This document shows, piece by piece, positions 18,802-28,298 of a stretch of DNA of 64,000 nt (its first letter is position 1; every line of letters starts with the position of its first letter). The position numbers and the translations under genes are program-made. The notes below the pieces were generated by a model. The model was given only the letters and a program-made list of their open reading frames with translations, did not search any database and was not told the origin of the DNA. Source of the stretch: Bradyrhizobium sp. CB82 (GTDB lineage Bacteria; Pseudomonadota; Alphaproteobacteria; Rhizobiales; Xanthobacteraceae); assembly GCF_029714405.1 (NCBI RefSeq), contig NZ_CP121650.1:6701001-6765000 (forward strand), written 5' to 3'.

Positions 18802-19029
18802 CTAGTGGTTCATCACAGTGATTTTGACGTGGCAGAGAATCTCGATGCTTCGGGGAACGCCGGGCTGACCGCGAATGAAACCGTTTCGTTCGAGGGTGAC
18901 GATCATTTGGTGGACTGACGGCGAGCTGACGCGGAAATGGCGCTGAATGTCGGCTTCGGCGGGCGGCTGTCCGAACATGTACGAATAGGTATGGATGAAA
19001 GCTAGGTAGTGACCCTGCTCGGCAAGCAC
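18802..19029 (-). CDS. Small LexA/MarR-like helix-turn-helix protein carried by the IS630 element
   Basis: A minus-strand frame from a GTG near 19029 encodes about 75 residues: YLAFIHTYSYMFGQPPAEAD, then IQRHFRVSSPSVHQMIVTLE and FIRGQPGVPRSIEIL. This is the winged-helix form seen in small LexA-N-terminal-like proteins that accompany some IS630 transposases, as I recall. The last codons are written by the terminal inverted repeat. The stop TAG is made of the target-site TA plus the adjoining host base. It may regulate the transposase or be a passenger. The start codon is uncertain. Confidence 0.65.
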   Translation of the reverse strand: MLAEQGHYLAFIHTYSYMFGQPPAEADIQRHFRVSSPSVHQMIVTLERNGFIRGQPGVPRSIEILCHVKITVMNH

Positions 19030-20085
19030 GCCGCCCGCAAGCTCAAGCGGACGCAGATTTTGCTGGCGGCCGATAGGAGCTGCCGCGAAGAAGAGATTGC
19101 CCGGACCGTGAGTATCAGCCTTTCCATCGTCAGCCGGACCAAGCGCCGCTTCGTGGAAGGCAATCTGGAGCGGGCCTTGAGTGAGGAGCCGCGTCTGGGC
19201 GCAGAGCGCAAGCTGACCGGAAAGGAGGAGGTCCTGCTGGTGGCGACGGCATGCGCCAAGCCGCCTGCCGGCCGCAAACGCCGGACGCTGACGCTGCTGG
19301 CCGACGGTCAAGCTCACCGATCACGACAGCCTGTCGGGCGAGACCGTGCGTCGCCGGCTGGCTGAGAACGATCTCAAGCCATGCCGCAGGGACATGTGGT
19401 GCATTCCCCATGTCGACGGCAAATACGTCGTCCGCATGGAGGACGTGCTCGATCTCTACGCCGAGACACCGGATCCCGCCCGGCCGCTGGTCTGCTTCGA
19501 CGAGACCCCCGTCCAGCTGATCGGCGAGGTGCGCCAACCGGTCCCGGCCCAACCGGGACAGCGCGAGCGCTACGATTACGAGTATCGCCGCAACGGCACC
19601 GTCAATCTCTTCGTCACCTTCGATCCGTATCGGGGCTGGCGCAACCTCAAGCCCACCGATCGCCGCGCCGCCGTGGACTACGCCCACTGCATGCGTGAGC
19701 TCGTCGACGTCCATTATCCCGACGCCGCCTGCATCCGTGTCGTGCAGGACAATTTGTCGATCCATAAGCCCGGGGCGCTGTATGAGGCCTTCGCGCCCGC
19801 CGAGGCCCGACGCATCCTGTGCCGCCTCGAATTCCACTACACCCCGAAGCACGCCAGTTGGCTCAATATGGTTGAGTGCGAGATCAGCGTGCTTCAGCGC
19901 CAGTGTCCCGGCCGCCGCATCGACGACCCCAAAAGGCTCCGAAATGAGATCACAGCATGGCAACGGCGGCGAAATAAAACCCGAGCCCGAATCAAATGGA
20001 TGTTCACAACCGACAAAGCCCGCGCCAAACTCGGCCGCGCCTATCCAGCCACCGCCAAAGAGTCAAAATCACTGTGATAGAACAC
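18805..20085. mobile_element. IS630-family insertion sequence, about 1.28 kb
   Basis: Both ends carry the same 17 bases in inverted orientation, ATCACAGTGATTTTGAC at 18812-18828 and its complement at 20062-20078. The outer bases are partly conserved. The element is flanked by TA at 18803-18804 and 20086-20087, as expected for IS630/Tc1 elements, which duplicate a TA target. It carries a DDE transposase on the plus strand (frameshifted) and a small HTH gene on the minus strand at its left end. Confidence 0.9.
19009..20077 (+). pseudogene. IS630-family transposase, reading frame split
   Basis: The first frame (GTG at 19009) encodes the N-terminal helix-turn-helix part: KLKRTQILLAADRSCREEEI, then SRTKRRFVEGNLERALSE. 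The second frame covers the rest from about 19302: LTDHDSLSGETVRRRLAEN, the catalytic block RPLVCFDETPVQLIGEV, the second Asp in CIRVVQDNLSIHKPGALYEA, and LEFHYTPKHASWLNMVECEI with the Glu. The join needs a frame change near 19300. An in-frame TAG at 19003 prevents a longer N-terminus. It is either inactive or made by programmed frameshifting, which occurs in some IS630 elements. Confidence 0.85.
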
Positions 20086-20087
20086 TA

Positions 20088-20525
20088 AGCCAACGCGGCA
20101 ATCAGCTTGCCTTTACACAGATACAGAGTTGAGCCGTTACTCGAACGCGAACGAGTCGGCGCCAGCGGGGTACTGACGAGCGGAGACAAGTCGACCGGAC
20201 CGGCTCGGCTCGACCGTTCTCCCAATGTCGCGCCGTTCGCCCTCATCGAGTACGTTCGTTAGACAGATGAAGAACGAGAAGACCGCGAACCCGGCTCTGA
20301 CACGTGCTCGCCGAACTGCAGGCGATCTCGCGCCGACCACCACCGTTGAAGCGTCAGCGTTTCGGCCCAACCTGGAAGTTATCGTTTTGCTCCGAACTAA
20401 AGCCGAAGATTACGTCGTGTATGGCACGAATTGCAATCTTCAATGAAACGCAGAGAGCTCTCGATGGCGCCTCCGACGGGACGTTGCGCTTCTGTCTGTG
20501 GTTGTTCGAGCGCGCGAATACGGCA
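20088..20525. other. Intergenic stretch without recognised genes
   Basis: Short open frames on both strands show no domain and no plausible ribosome binding site. Nothing further can be supported here. Confidence 0.5.
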
Positions 20526-21776
20526 TCATCCGTTCGTGACCGCTCGCCGATCACCGAGATAATCGATCGCTATCTTCGGCAAGATTAGGCCTAAGCTCAT
20601 GGCCAATACGACCTCGATGGCGGTCACACCATCTGCGATTGTAGCGCCAACCAGCTCCGATGTTGCCTGCGCCGTATCGGCAATTTGCATCAACCCGCTG
20701 ATCATTCTGAAGGCGTAGACGCCGGGTATCATCGACACCACGGACGCAAAGCCGATGGCTGCGAACGGCAAGTGCCGCCGGCGCGAAACCGGAGCAAGCA
20801 GCACCCCGACGACGAGACAGGCCACGAGAGCGCCTGCTACGACTCCAAAACCGAACTTGGTGATCGCAACCCACCGAAAGGCATGGGCCAGCATGCCGAC
20901 CGCCACAGGCCATCCCAGCATGTTTATGGGGGTCGAGAAAAATACGCCGTAGCAAGCCACCGCCACGCCGGCAGCTATTACATCCAACCACAGAGGAACC
21001 GCCGTGCCGGTCGGATCAACCGGCAAAGACACCTGGAATACCGCGAGGCCTAGAAGTAGTCCGGCCGAGATAGCGACCACAACGAGACTGGCAAAAATCA
21101 AGCGCGCAGCACCGAGATCGATGCGGCCGCCGATAAGGTCAATCGCACCATTGAGAAGATGTGGACCCGGCACAAGCACCATACAGGGGCAGACCACGAC
21201 CAACCGTAAGGCCGTGCTTAATTGATAGCGTACCGCCAGTCCGCCCATGAGACCTGCAAGCAGCGCAGCGCAGAACGGTTGTATGATGATGTTCGTGCTT
21301 ACTCTGGCGATTGCGCGGCGCAGCACGGCGCCCGCGCCGGAGCTTGCGATGATCAGCAACGCAGTAAACTGGTGCTGAATGCCGAAGATGATTGCCAATG
21401 CGGTCGCGGCGGCCGCCGCGGCAAGGGCAAAGAGCCACGTTGGAGCCGGCTGTGCTTTGGCGATGGTGTCGATCCGCAAGCGCGCATCAAGTGGGCAAAG
21501 CCGGTCGGCCTCTATCTCAGCGATCGCTTCCATCGCAGACGCGACGCGGCCCATATTTAGGCCGGTTGGATCCGCTACGACGCTCGAGATCGGCGTCGAG
21601 CCTCCACCCATCGAGCGCAACTGCAGTTCACCCCAGCGCAGCGACAGGTCGGCTCGGATGCCGAGCTTGTCACCGAGCCGCCGGCCCGCGGCGACGACCT
21701 GATCCGTAGCCTGGCCGTTGACATAAACAACCCTTGTGATTGCAAGGATCAAGCCGGAAAGCTCATCATTGGTCAT
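20526..21776 (-). CDS. Threonine/serine exporter family protein (ThrE-like)
   Basis: 416 residues from the ATG at 21776; an ATG at 21815 is also possible and neither has a strong Shine-Dalgarno. The soluble N-terminal domain (residues 1-115) contains [20 protein letters not shown]. About ten membrane helices follow, with [39 protein letters not shown] and, at the end, [16 protein letters not shown]. The combination matches the ThrE family of proton-coupled amino-acid exporters. Both halves (DUF1212-like and DUF3815-like) are present in one chain. It stands alone on its strand before fumC. Confidence 0.88.
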   Translation of the reverse strand: MTNDELSGLILAITRVVYVNGQATDQVVAAGRRLGDKLGIRADLSLRWGELQLRSMGGGSTPISSVVADPTGLNMGRVASAMEAIAEIEADRLCPLDARLRIDTIAKAQPAPTWLFALAAAAAATALAIIFGIQHQFTALLIIASSGAGAVLRRAIARVSTNIIIQPFCAALLAGLMGGLAVRYQLSTALRLVVVCPCMVLVPGPHLLNGAIDLIGGRIDLGAARLIFASLVVVAISAGLLLGLAVFQVSLPVDPTGTAVPLWLDVIAAGVAVACYGVFFSTPINMLGWPVAVGMLAHAFRWVAITKFGFGVVAGALVACLVVGVLLAPVSRRRHLPFAAIGFASVVSMIPGVYAFRMISGLMQIADTAQATSELVGATIADGVTAIEVVLAMSLGLILPKIAIDYLGDRRAVTNG

Positions 21777-21845
21777 GGCTGTTGCTCGGGACAGAAATAC
21801 AGGACTTTCCAACATCGACCTGCCGTGCCGTGATCACGTCTCCTT

Positions 21846-23270
21846 TTAGCCTGCGGCAGATGCCCTCGCCGCAGTCGCGACGTAGGGTTTCACCATCTTG
21901 GCAGGATCAACGACGCGGTCGAACTCTTCTTCGTTGACGAAGCCAAGCTTGAGCGCGGCAGCCTTCAGCGTCAGATCGTTGTCGATGGCGTAATGCGCGA
22001 TCTTCGACGCCTTGTCGTAGCCGATCACCGGCGCGAGCGCCGTCACCAGCATCAATGAACGTTCAACATATTCATTGATCTTCTTCAGGTTGGGCTTGGA
22101 CCCCTCCACTAGGAATTTGCGGAAGTTGACGCAACCGTCGCTCAGGATCGTAATCGATTGAGTGATGTTGAAGATCATCAGCGGCTTGTAGACGTTCATT
22201 TCGAGGTATCCGCCGGCCCCACCAAAGCCGACCGCGACGTCGTTCGCCATGACCTGCACCGCGATCATGGTGAGCGCCTCGCACTGGGTCGGGTTTACTT
22301 TGCCCGGCATGATCGATGAGCCAGGCTCGTTCTCCGGTATCAATAATTCGGCAAAGCCCGCACGAGGCCCGCAAGACATCAGTCGGATGTCGTTGGCGAT
22401 CTTGTAGAGCGAAACCGCGAGCGTCCGGAGTGTGCCGGATAACTGCACCAGCGCGTCGTGAGCACCCTGCACGGTAAATTTGTTCGGCGCGGTCACAAAG
22501 GGGAGACCGGTGAGTTTGGCGATTTCGGCTGCCGCCGCCTCGGCGAAGTCGGGAGCCGAATTGATGCCGGTACCTACCGCAGTGCCGCCAAGCGCCAGCC
22601 GATAGACACTCTGCAGGGCCGCTTCGATTCGCTCCAGGTCGTCCGTCAGCATGCCCACATAGCCCGACCATTCCTGGCCCAGCGTCAATGGGGTCGCGTC
22701 CTGCATGTGCGTGCGGCCGATCTTGACGATGTTGTCCCATTCTTTGGCTTTGACGGCGATAGCATCGCGCAGTGCTGCCACCGCCGGAATCAGGCGTTGC
22801 TTTACGTTTACGGCGGCTGCGATGTTCATCGTCGAGGGAAACGAGTCATTCGACGATTGCGCCATGTTGACGTGATCGTTGGGATGGACTGGTGTGTGGC
22901 TGCCAAGCGCCGTGCCGGCAAGCTGGCTGCAGCGGTTGGAGATCACCTCGTTCACGTTCATATTGAATTGCGTGCCGCTGCCTGTCATCCAGACATGCAG
23001 CGGGAACATATCGTGATGTTGGCCCGCCAGGATTTCGTCACATGCCTGGACGATCAGTCTGTGGCTCGCTTCGTCGAGCCGCCTGCTCGCGTTGTTCGCA
23101 TTGGCGGCGGCTTTCTTCAGAATCGCATAACCTGTGATCATCTCGCGGGGAATCAGATCCGTGCCGATGCTGAAATGCTCTAGCGATCGCTGCGTTTGCG
23201 CTCCCCACAGCTTGTCTGCAGGTACCTCGACCAAGCCGAGACTGTCGCTTTCTTTCCTAAAGTCGGTCAT
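21846..23270 (-). CDS. fumC: Fumarate hydratase class II
   Basis: 474 residues, the usual class II length. It interconverts fumarate and malate in the cytoplasm without an iron-sulfur cluster. The start follows GAAGGAAACGCAC. The conserved [55 protein letters not shown] and the superfamily signature [17 protein letters not shown] (about residue 318) are intact. A copy of the five-member upstream motif lies 445 bases before the start. Together with maeA it would make malate for oxidation to pyruvate. Confidence 0.97.
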   Translation of the reverse strand: MTDFRKESDSLGLVEVPADKLWGAQTQRSLEHFSIGTDLIPREMITGYAILKKAAANANNASRRLDEASHRLIVQACDEILAGQHHDMFPLHVWMTGSGTQFNMNVNEVISNRCSQLAGTALGSHTPVHPNDHVNMAQSSNDSFPSTMNIAAAVNVKQRLIPAVAALRDAIAVKAKEWDNIVKIGRTHMQDATPLTLGQEWSGYVGMLTDDLERIEAALQSVYRLALGGTAVGTGINSAPDFAEAAAAEIAKLTGLPFVTAPNKFTVQGAHDALVQLSGTLRTLAVSLYKIANDIRLMSCGPRAGFAELLIPENEPGSSIMPGKVNPTQCEALTMIAVQVMANDVAVGFGGAGGYLEMNVYKPLMIFNITQSITILSDGCVNFRKFLVEGSKPNLKKINEYVERSLMLVTALAPVIGYDKASKIAHYAIDNDLTLKAAALKLGFVNEEEFDRVVDPAKMVKPYVATAARASAAG

Positions 23271-23974
23271 GTGCGTTTCCTTCTTGGCTGCTCACGCATA
23301 CGAATGGGCTCGCGCTCTGCCGACGATTTGCCGCCGACGATTTTGCGGATCGCGCCTCCGCGGGATCTCCAGCATCGCTCAGACGGCGTCGACGACAGCT
23401 TAGGCAAGGGTCTGATTTCTCCACATCGATCGATGTACCATCAAAGTCATGCTTCCCGACACGAAGCAGCGGATCAATACGCCTGCAAAACCGTAAAATG
23501 GCCGACCATGCTTCGCCTGCATTGTTCGGCTAGATGCCGACCGCGTCGTCCGCCACGTCGTCCAACCGAAGCCCCATTTACTCCTGTGTGTTTCCTTCGC
23601 GCTTACCGCATCGCCCGAGCGTGATGTCCCTCCATCCGCTCCTCAAGTGCACATCTCCGTTGCGCACTTGGTACGCATCTCGCCTGGAGAGAGTCGCTCA
23701 GTCTTGGCAGCTGAGCGAGTTTAACGTTGTAAGATGGTGTTAATCGTCGGTCTCTCGCGACATCTTTGGTCGAGGATAAGGCTCATGACTTGGCGCTTGG
23801 GAAAAGCGACTTGTGCGCCAATGGCGTGCGAAAGCGCGTTCGCCATCGAGCCGCGCGCCAATGAGCCAATCATGCGGCGTCTGCCGTTCATGCGAAGGTC
23901 GCGCGCGGCCCAGATCGTCGGAGTTCCAACATCGTAGGTGAAAGCCGCATTTTCATATGCGTGCTCACTAATCA
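23271..23974. other. Long upstream region of fumC
   Basis: About 700 bases with no supported gene. Short open frames at 23534-23743 and 23734-23937 have no domain. The main content is motif copy A at 23715-23744. The region between the motif and fumC may hold the fumC promoter. Confidence 0.5.
23715..23744 (-). promoter_or_regulatory. Conserved ~30-bp motif, copy A (upstream of fumC)
   Basis: Read toward fumC, this copy contains ATTAACACCATCTTACAACG followed by TTAAACTCGC. It is identical or nearly so to copies B and D over 30 bases. It lies 445 bases before the fumC start. The orientation relative to the gene is the same in all copies. Confidence 0.6.
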
Positions 23975-24731
23975 GGGGCGTCTGATATTATGGATGGATC
24001 GTTGGTCCCGCCACACGCGCCGCAAGATCCTCCAGGCCTGCGCGAACCTCCTTATAGCTCGCGAGGGACGCAGCGAGATGAGCGCCGTCGAGCTTCGGCA
24101 AGAGCGCGGCACGCGTTGCTTTGCCGTCACCGACAAGACCCGGGTCGGGGCCGGGTTCTCCTGCCGAGGTTCTCCGGACGCAACTCGATCTGCGCGATCT
24201 TGGCATCCGTCGGATAGAACTGCCGGTAGGGACGACCGGTGCTTGGCAATCAATAGCGTGTCGCAGGTCAGCATCGCTCCGTAGTCCGATGAGAACCCGA
24301 TCAGCCCGGTCATTCTGACGTCGTACGGGCTTTTCCCACTCGGTGTGCTACTTGCCGCCAAGCGCGTTGACGATCGGCGCACCCTGGCGCTCAGCCAACG
24401 CAATCACCTCGTCATGCGCACCTGCTCATCCCCGCCCGCGGAGCAGGTTCGATGGAATTTGCGCTGCGATTGCGAGGACGGGAACGCGAGAGCGGTGGCA
24501 ATCGAAAGCCCGTTGATCAGTGGAGATTTTCCTGGTCCACAGCTGCTGGCACACGGCGAGCCCGCCTGCTGAACGGCTGCGGCTTCCTAATGACGCGTGT
24601 GACGCCACGCGATGTCTCCGCAACGCCGCTCAGATTCCGTGAAGCAGAGTGTTGTTGACGATTCCGTAGACGCGGCGTACGCCGATCGAGCTGAGATTCT
24701 CGTTGATGATGTCGGCCGCCTTATATGCCAT
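23975..24731 (-). pseudogene. Wrecked PoxB-type thiamine-diphosphate enzyme
   Basis: An ATG at 24731, four bases after the ndh stop, opens AADIINENLSSIGVRRVYGI, a typical N-terminus of a TPP enzyme. It stops after 33 codons. Fragments in other frames follow: LAERQGAPIVNALGGK, EWEKPVRRQ or YDVRMTGLIGFSSDYGAM, DAKIAQIELRPENLG and HLAASLASYKEVRAGLEDLA. These correspond in order to the N-terminal and middle domains of pyruvate oxidase. The catalytic C-terminal domain is absent. It is clearly dead, and it sits where a poxB gene would follow maeA and ndh in one operon. Confidence 0.85.
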
Positions 24732-24734
24732 CTG

Positions 24735-26081
24735 CTAGCTCCTGCTCTGCTGTTCGCATTTCGCGACGAAGGCCCCTCTTGTCGCCTGCGGGCCAATGGC
24801 ATGCCCTGGAGCGCCATCCGAGATCAGCCGTGCGCTTCGCTGGCGCGTCACGAAGCTCCAGAGCCAATCAAATGCGACGACGATCTTGCTTCGAAAGCCG
24901 ATGAGAAAGAGGATGTGGACGAGGCTCCAGAACATCAGCGCGACAACTCCGGACAGTCGCAACTTGCCCATGGCTACCACGGCCGATTTCCTACCGATGA
25001 CCGCCAGATCACCCTGGTGCTTGTACGAAAAGGCGGGCGAGTTCACCCCGTTGCAGACACGCCCTGCAATGAGGCGACCTACATACCGGCCCATTTGCTT
25101 TGCCGCCGGGGCCAACCCGGGAACCGGCCTTCCTCCAGATTGCGCCGCACTCGTATCTCCGATGGCGAAGATGTTTTCGTGCGGCGGCACGGAAAGGTCA
25201 GACCGTACGATGATCCTATTTGAGCTGTCGTGTTCGGCGTCAAGCCATTGCGCCGCCCTTGAAGCCCGAACGCCTGCCGCCCACACCACTGTCGCAGCGT
25301 CGATTCGTTCAGGTCCAAGGGACACGCCGCGCTCGGTACATTCTGTCACACTCGAGCCGATTTTGACCTCCACGCCCATCTCGATCAACGACCGCTTGCA
25401 GCGTTCCGAAAGGCGTTCCGGAAAGGCTGGTAGAAGCCTCGGGCCGGCCTCGACTAGAACGATCCTCATTTTTCCTGGATCGATCCATCTGAACTCTCCC
25501 TTAAGCGTTCGATGGGACAATTCAGCAACGGCCCCAGCCATCTCCACGCCAGTCGGTCCGCCGCCAATTACAACCGTCGTGAGGCAGCGTCGTCGGACCT
25601 CATCGTCCTCGCTCCGCTCCGCCAATTCGCACGCGGATAGGAGCCGCTCGCGAAGAGCTCGAGCATCGTCGATTGTTTTGAGACCAGGAGCAAACGGTGT
25701 CCAACCCGGATGACCGAAATAGGCGTGCGTGGCGCCGGTCGCGACGACCAAATAGTCATAGGGTAACGTCGTTACGCCGTCGGTTACGGTTTTGCTCGTT
25801 GGGTCGATGGAGTTGACCTCCATCATGACGACGCGGACGTTTTTCTGCCTGGCGAAGACCGACCTCAACGGCCAGGCGATATTTCCGGGCGAAAGCGCGG
25901 CGGTCGCCACCTGGTACAACAATGGTTGGAAGAGATGACAATTTCTGCGATCGACAAGCGTGACCTCGACCGGCGCCGATTTGAGGGTTCTGGCGGCGGT
26001 AAGGCCACCAAAACCTCCGCCGATGATGACAACGCGAGGCAACGCCGCGGACGACACTCGGGCCCCTCCGGTGCTGCTCAT
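24735..26081 (-). CDS. ndh: Type II NADH dehydrogenase (single-subunit, FAD)
   Basis: 448 residues from the ATG at 26081. It oxidises NADH and reduces quinone at the inner face of the membrane without pumping protons. The FAD-binding VVIIGGGFGGLTAARTLK is at residues 15-32, and the NAD-binding TVVIGGGPTGVEMAGAVAEL lies near residue 175. The FAD-site ENIFAIGDTSA and the hydrophobic C-terminal helix (VVALMFWSLVHILFLIGF) also match. The frame is open upstream to 26510, but that part is a shadow of maeA. It starts 15 bases after maeA ends, so both are co-transcribed; malic enzyme would supply its NADH. Confidence 0.94.
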   Translation of the reverse strand: MSSTGGARVSSAALPRVVIIGGGFGGLTAARTLKSAPVEVTLVDRRNCHLFQPLLYQVATAALSPGNIAWPLRSVFARQKNVRVVMMEVNSIDPTSKTVTDGVTTLPYDYLVVATGATHAYFGHPGWTPFAPGLKTIDDARALRERLLSACELAERSEDDEVRRRCLTTVVIGGGPTGVEMAGAVAELSHRTLKGEFRWIDPGKMRIVLVEAGPRLLPAFPERLSERCKRSLIEMGVEVKIGSSVTECTERGVSLGPERIDAATVVWAAGVRASRAAQWLDAEHDSSNRIIVRSDLSVPPHENIFAIGDTSAAQSGGRPVPGLAPAAKQMGRYVGRLIAGRVCNGVNSPAFSYKHQGDLAVIGRKSAVVAMGKLRLSGVVALMFWSLVHILFLIGFRSKIVVAFDWLWSFVTRQRSARLISDGAPGHAIGPQATRGAFVAKCEQQSRS

Positions 26082-26095
26082 CTCCCCGATCCGCG

Positions 26096-27721
26096 CTAAT
26101 CGATGCGACCGTAGACGGGGACGAAGGCTTTGTCGCCTATTAGACGGCTGATATCTTGCGGGCGCGCTATTCGGGCAAGTCCGCGATCGAATATGTGCTC
26201 CGCGATCCTTGCCGCTACGTGCAAAGAAGCCGTCAATATTTTGCTCTGGGGCGGATAGATTAGACCAACATCGAGACTGTCCTGGCCGACTTGCTCTGCG
26301 ACGGCTTTGGCAGCAACGATGAACATCTCCTCCGTCACCCTCTTGGCTTCGGTCGCATAGACGGCCATGCCCATGGCGGGGAAGATGTAGACGTTGTTGC
26401 CTTGGCCAGGCACGAAGTGCGTGCCGCCGACGGTCAGTGGAGGAAATGGACTGCCGCTCGCAAAGATCGCGCGACCCTTCGACCAGGTATACGCTTCCTC
26501 TGCCGTGCATTCCGATCGAGACGTCGGATTGGAGTAGGGGAAGATGATCGGCCGCTCGTTGATTTCCGAAATGGCCTCGATAACTTTCTGATTGAACAGT
26601 TTTGGCACTGTACTCACGCCGATGATGCCGGTCGGCCTCAGTGCCTTGATCGCTCCGGCAAAATCGCCTATCGGCGCGTGCTCGATCGCGAAAGGTTTCT
26701 GAAAATCCCCGAGCTTTCTCGATGACGTCAGCAGACCATTGATGTCGTACAAGTTGTTGCGGCTTCTCGCCTGCTGGAGGGTCAGGCCTTCCATTGCCAT
26801 CGCCTGCGAGATCAGTTCAGCTATCCCTGTTGCGGCGGAACCGGCACCGAGAAAGAGGAATCTCTGATCGATGAGCTTTTGGCCGCTGATCCGCAACGCC
26901 GCATAAATACCGGCCAGAGCCACCGAGGCAGTCCCCTGGATGTCGTCATTATAGGTGCAGATTCGATCGCGATATTTGGCGAGGATTGGGACAGCATTGA
27001 TGTTGGCGAAGTCTTCCCACTGGATGCAGCTCTTAGGGAAGAGCTCTTGCACGGCTTCAACGAATTCGTCAATGAAGGCGCAGTACGGTTCGCCGCGCAC
27101 GCGCGATTGACGCAAACCGAGATAGAGCGGATCCTCGAGCAAGGCTGCATTATTCGTCCCAACGTCTATGGTGATCGGGAGACACAATTCCGGAGGAACA
27201 CCCGCGCACGCCGTATAGAGGGCGAGCTTTCCGATTGGAATACCCATGCCGCCAACCCCGAGATCGCCAAGACCGAGAATCCGCTCACCATCGGTTACGA
27301 CGATGAACCGCACGTCTTTCTGTGGCCAGTTTAAAAGCAATTGTTTGATACGGCCCTTGGCCGAAATCGGTAGGTAAATGCCGCGGGCGGCATGAAAGAT
27401 GTGGTCAAACTTCTGCGAGGCCTCGCCGACGGTTGGCGTGTAAACAAGCGGCATGAACCCTGCGGGGTCGGACATCAAGACCGCGTAGTACAGAGTTTCA
27501 TTTCGCGCCTGCAAGTCCGACAAGAATAGATACTTCTGCAGGTCACTGTCCAACATGGCAAGCTGCGTGTGTATCCGGGCTATCTGGTGGTCGAGCGACG
27601 CGGGCACCGGCGGCAGCAGACCTTCAAGTCCAAGATTTCGCCGCTCTTCATCGGAGAATGCTGTTCCCTTGTTGGTGTGCGGGTCGCGCAACAATGCATA
27701 GCCTTTTGCGTTCAAAATCAT
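26096..27721 (-). CDS. maeA: NAD-dependent malic enzyme
   Basis: 541 residues from the ATG at 27721, preceded by AGGAG with six bases spacing. It is a large-type malic enzyme, converting malate to pyruvate, CO2 and NADH. Motifs: VYTPTVGEASQKFDHI, the metal/substrate region GDLGVGGMGIPIGKLALYTA, EDFANINAVPILAKYRDR, YNDDIQGTASVALAG, and the nucleotide site FLFLGAGSAATGIAELI. It is first in the operon with ndh and the dead poxB. Motif copy B lies about 255 bases upstream. Confidence 0.96.
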   Translation of the reverse strand: MILNAKGYALLRDPHTNKGTAFSDEERRNLGLEGLLPPVPASLDHQIARIHTQLAMLDSDLQKYLFLSDLQARNETLYYAVLMSDPAGFMPLVYTPTVGEASQKFDHIFHAARGIYLPISAKGRIKQLLLNWPQKDVRFIVVTDGERILGLGDLGVGGMGIPIGKLALYTACAGVPPELCLPITIDVGTNNAALLEDPLYLGLRQSRVRGEPYCAFIDEFVEAVQELFPKSCIQWEDFANINAVPILAKYRDRICTYNDDIQGTASVALAGIYAALRISGQKLIDQRFLFLGAGSAATGIAELISQAMAMEGLTLQQARSRNNLYDINGLLTSSRKLGDFQKPFAIEHAPIGDFAGAIKALRPTGIIGVSTVPKLFNQKVIEAISEINERPIIFPYSNPTSRSECTAEEAYTWSKGRAIFASGSPFPPLTVGGTHFVPGQGNNVYIFPAMGMAVYATEAKRVTEEMFIVAAKAVAEQVGQDSLDVGLIYPPQSKILTASLHVAARIAEHIFDRGLARIARPQDISRLIGDKAFVPVYGRID

Positions 27722-28298
27722 GAACAACTCCTAATCGCTACTAAGCGTGACGTCACTCCCCACGACATTCGACGGTTTGCTTTGGAAGCCATGGGTGACA
27801 GTCAGTCTGGCGAATTCGCTAACAGTGGCCCCTATTCGTTCCGTGCATCGTACTAAGAGCGATAGCCCGCTCTGCGGTCTTCCCGCAGAATCCACGATAT
27901 GCCATCTTTTGCGCATGCGCGTTCTCTCAAGTGGCGCCCATCAAACCCTTCGAATCATCGCGCAACCTTCCCAGCTCAGCGAGTTTAATGTTGTAAGATG
28001 GTGTTAATGCTCGGCGATGAGAGGTCGTTTTGCGTGTGCACACTAATCGATTGACGGCCAGACTAACGATCTGTCGCGAGATCAGTCTCAGCAACATTCA
28101 CGATACTATCGTAGCACCGGCACCATCGCGGGCGATAGTTCTGCAGATCGCATGCTGCTTGCCGCTTTCACCTGCAGGCGGACGGCGAGAAGCAAAACCA
28201 TTTCAGGGGCCCATCTAATGAGGCGAAGCGAACGCGTTGCCCGCGCAGTCTCTTTCGCTTCGCGGACGTGACGCGAGACCGCCTGACGTACGGGCCGG
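27722..28298. other. Upstream region of maeA
   Basis: About 575 bases with no supported gene. Frames at 27747-28007 and 28030-28218 have no domain. The notable element is motif copy B at 27979-28008. The part near 28200-28298 lies downstream of the crotonase-like gene. Confidence 0.5.
27979..28008 (-). promoter_or_regulatory. Conserved ~30-bp motif, copy B (upstream of maeA)
   Basis: Read toward maeA it matches copy A over 30 bases except for one change in the TTACAACG-TTAAA centre (TTACAACATTAAA). Similarity continues weakly for about 12 bases into CTCGCTGAGCTG. It lies about 255 bases before the maeA start. Confidence 0.6.

Noticed and set aside
22458..23183. A 241-codon plus-strand open frame
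   Set aside because: It is antisense to fumC and reads like complementary coding DNA without any family signature.
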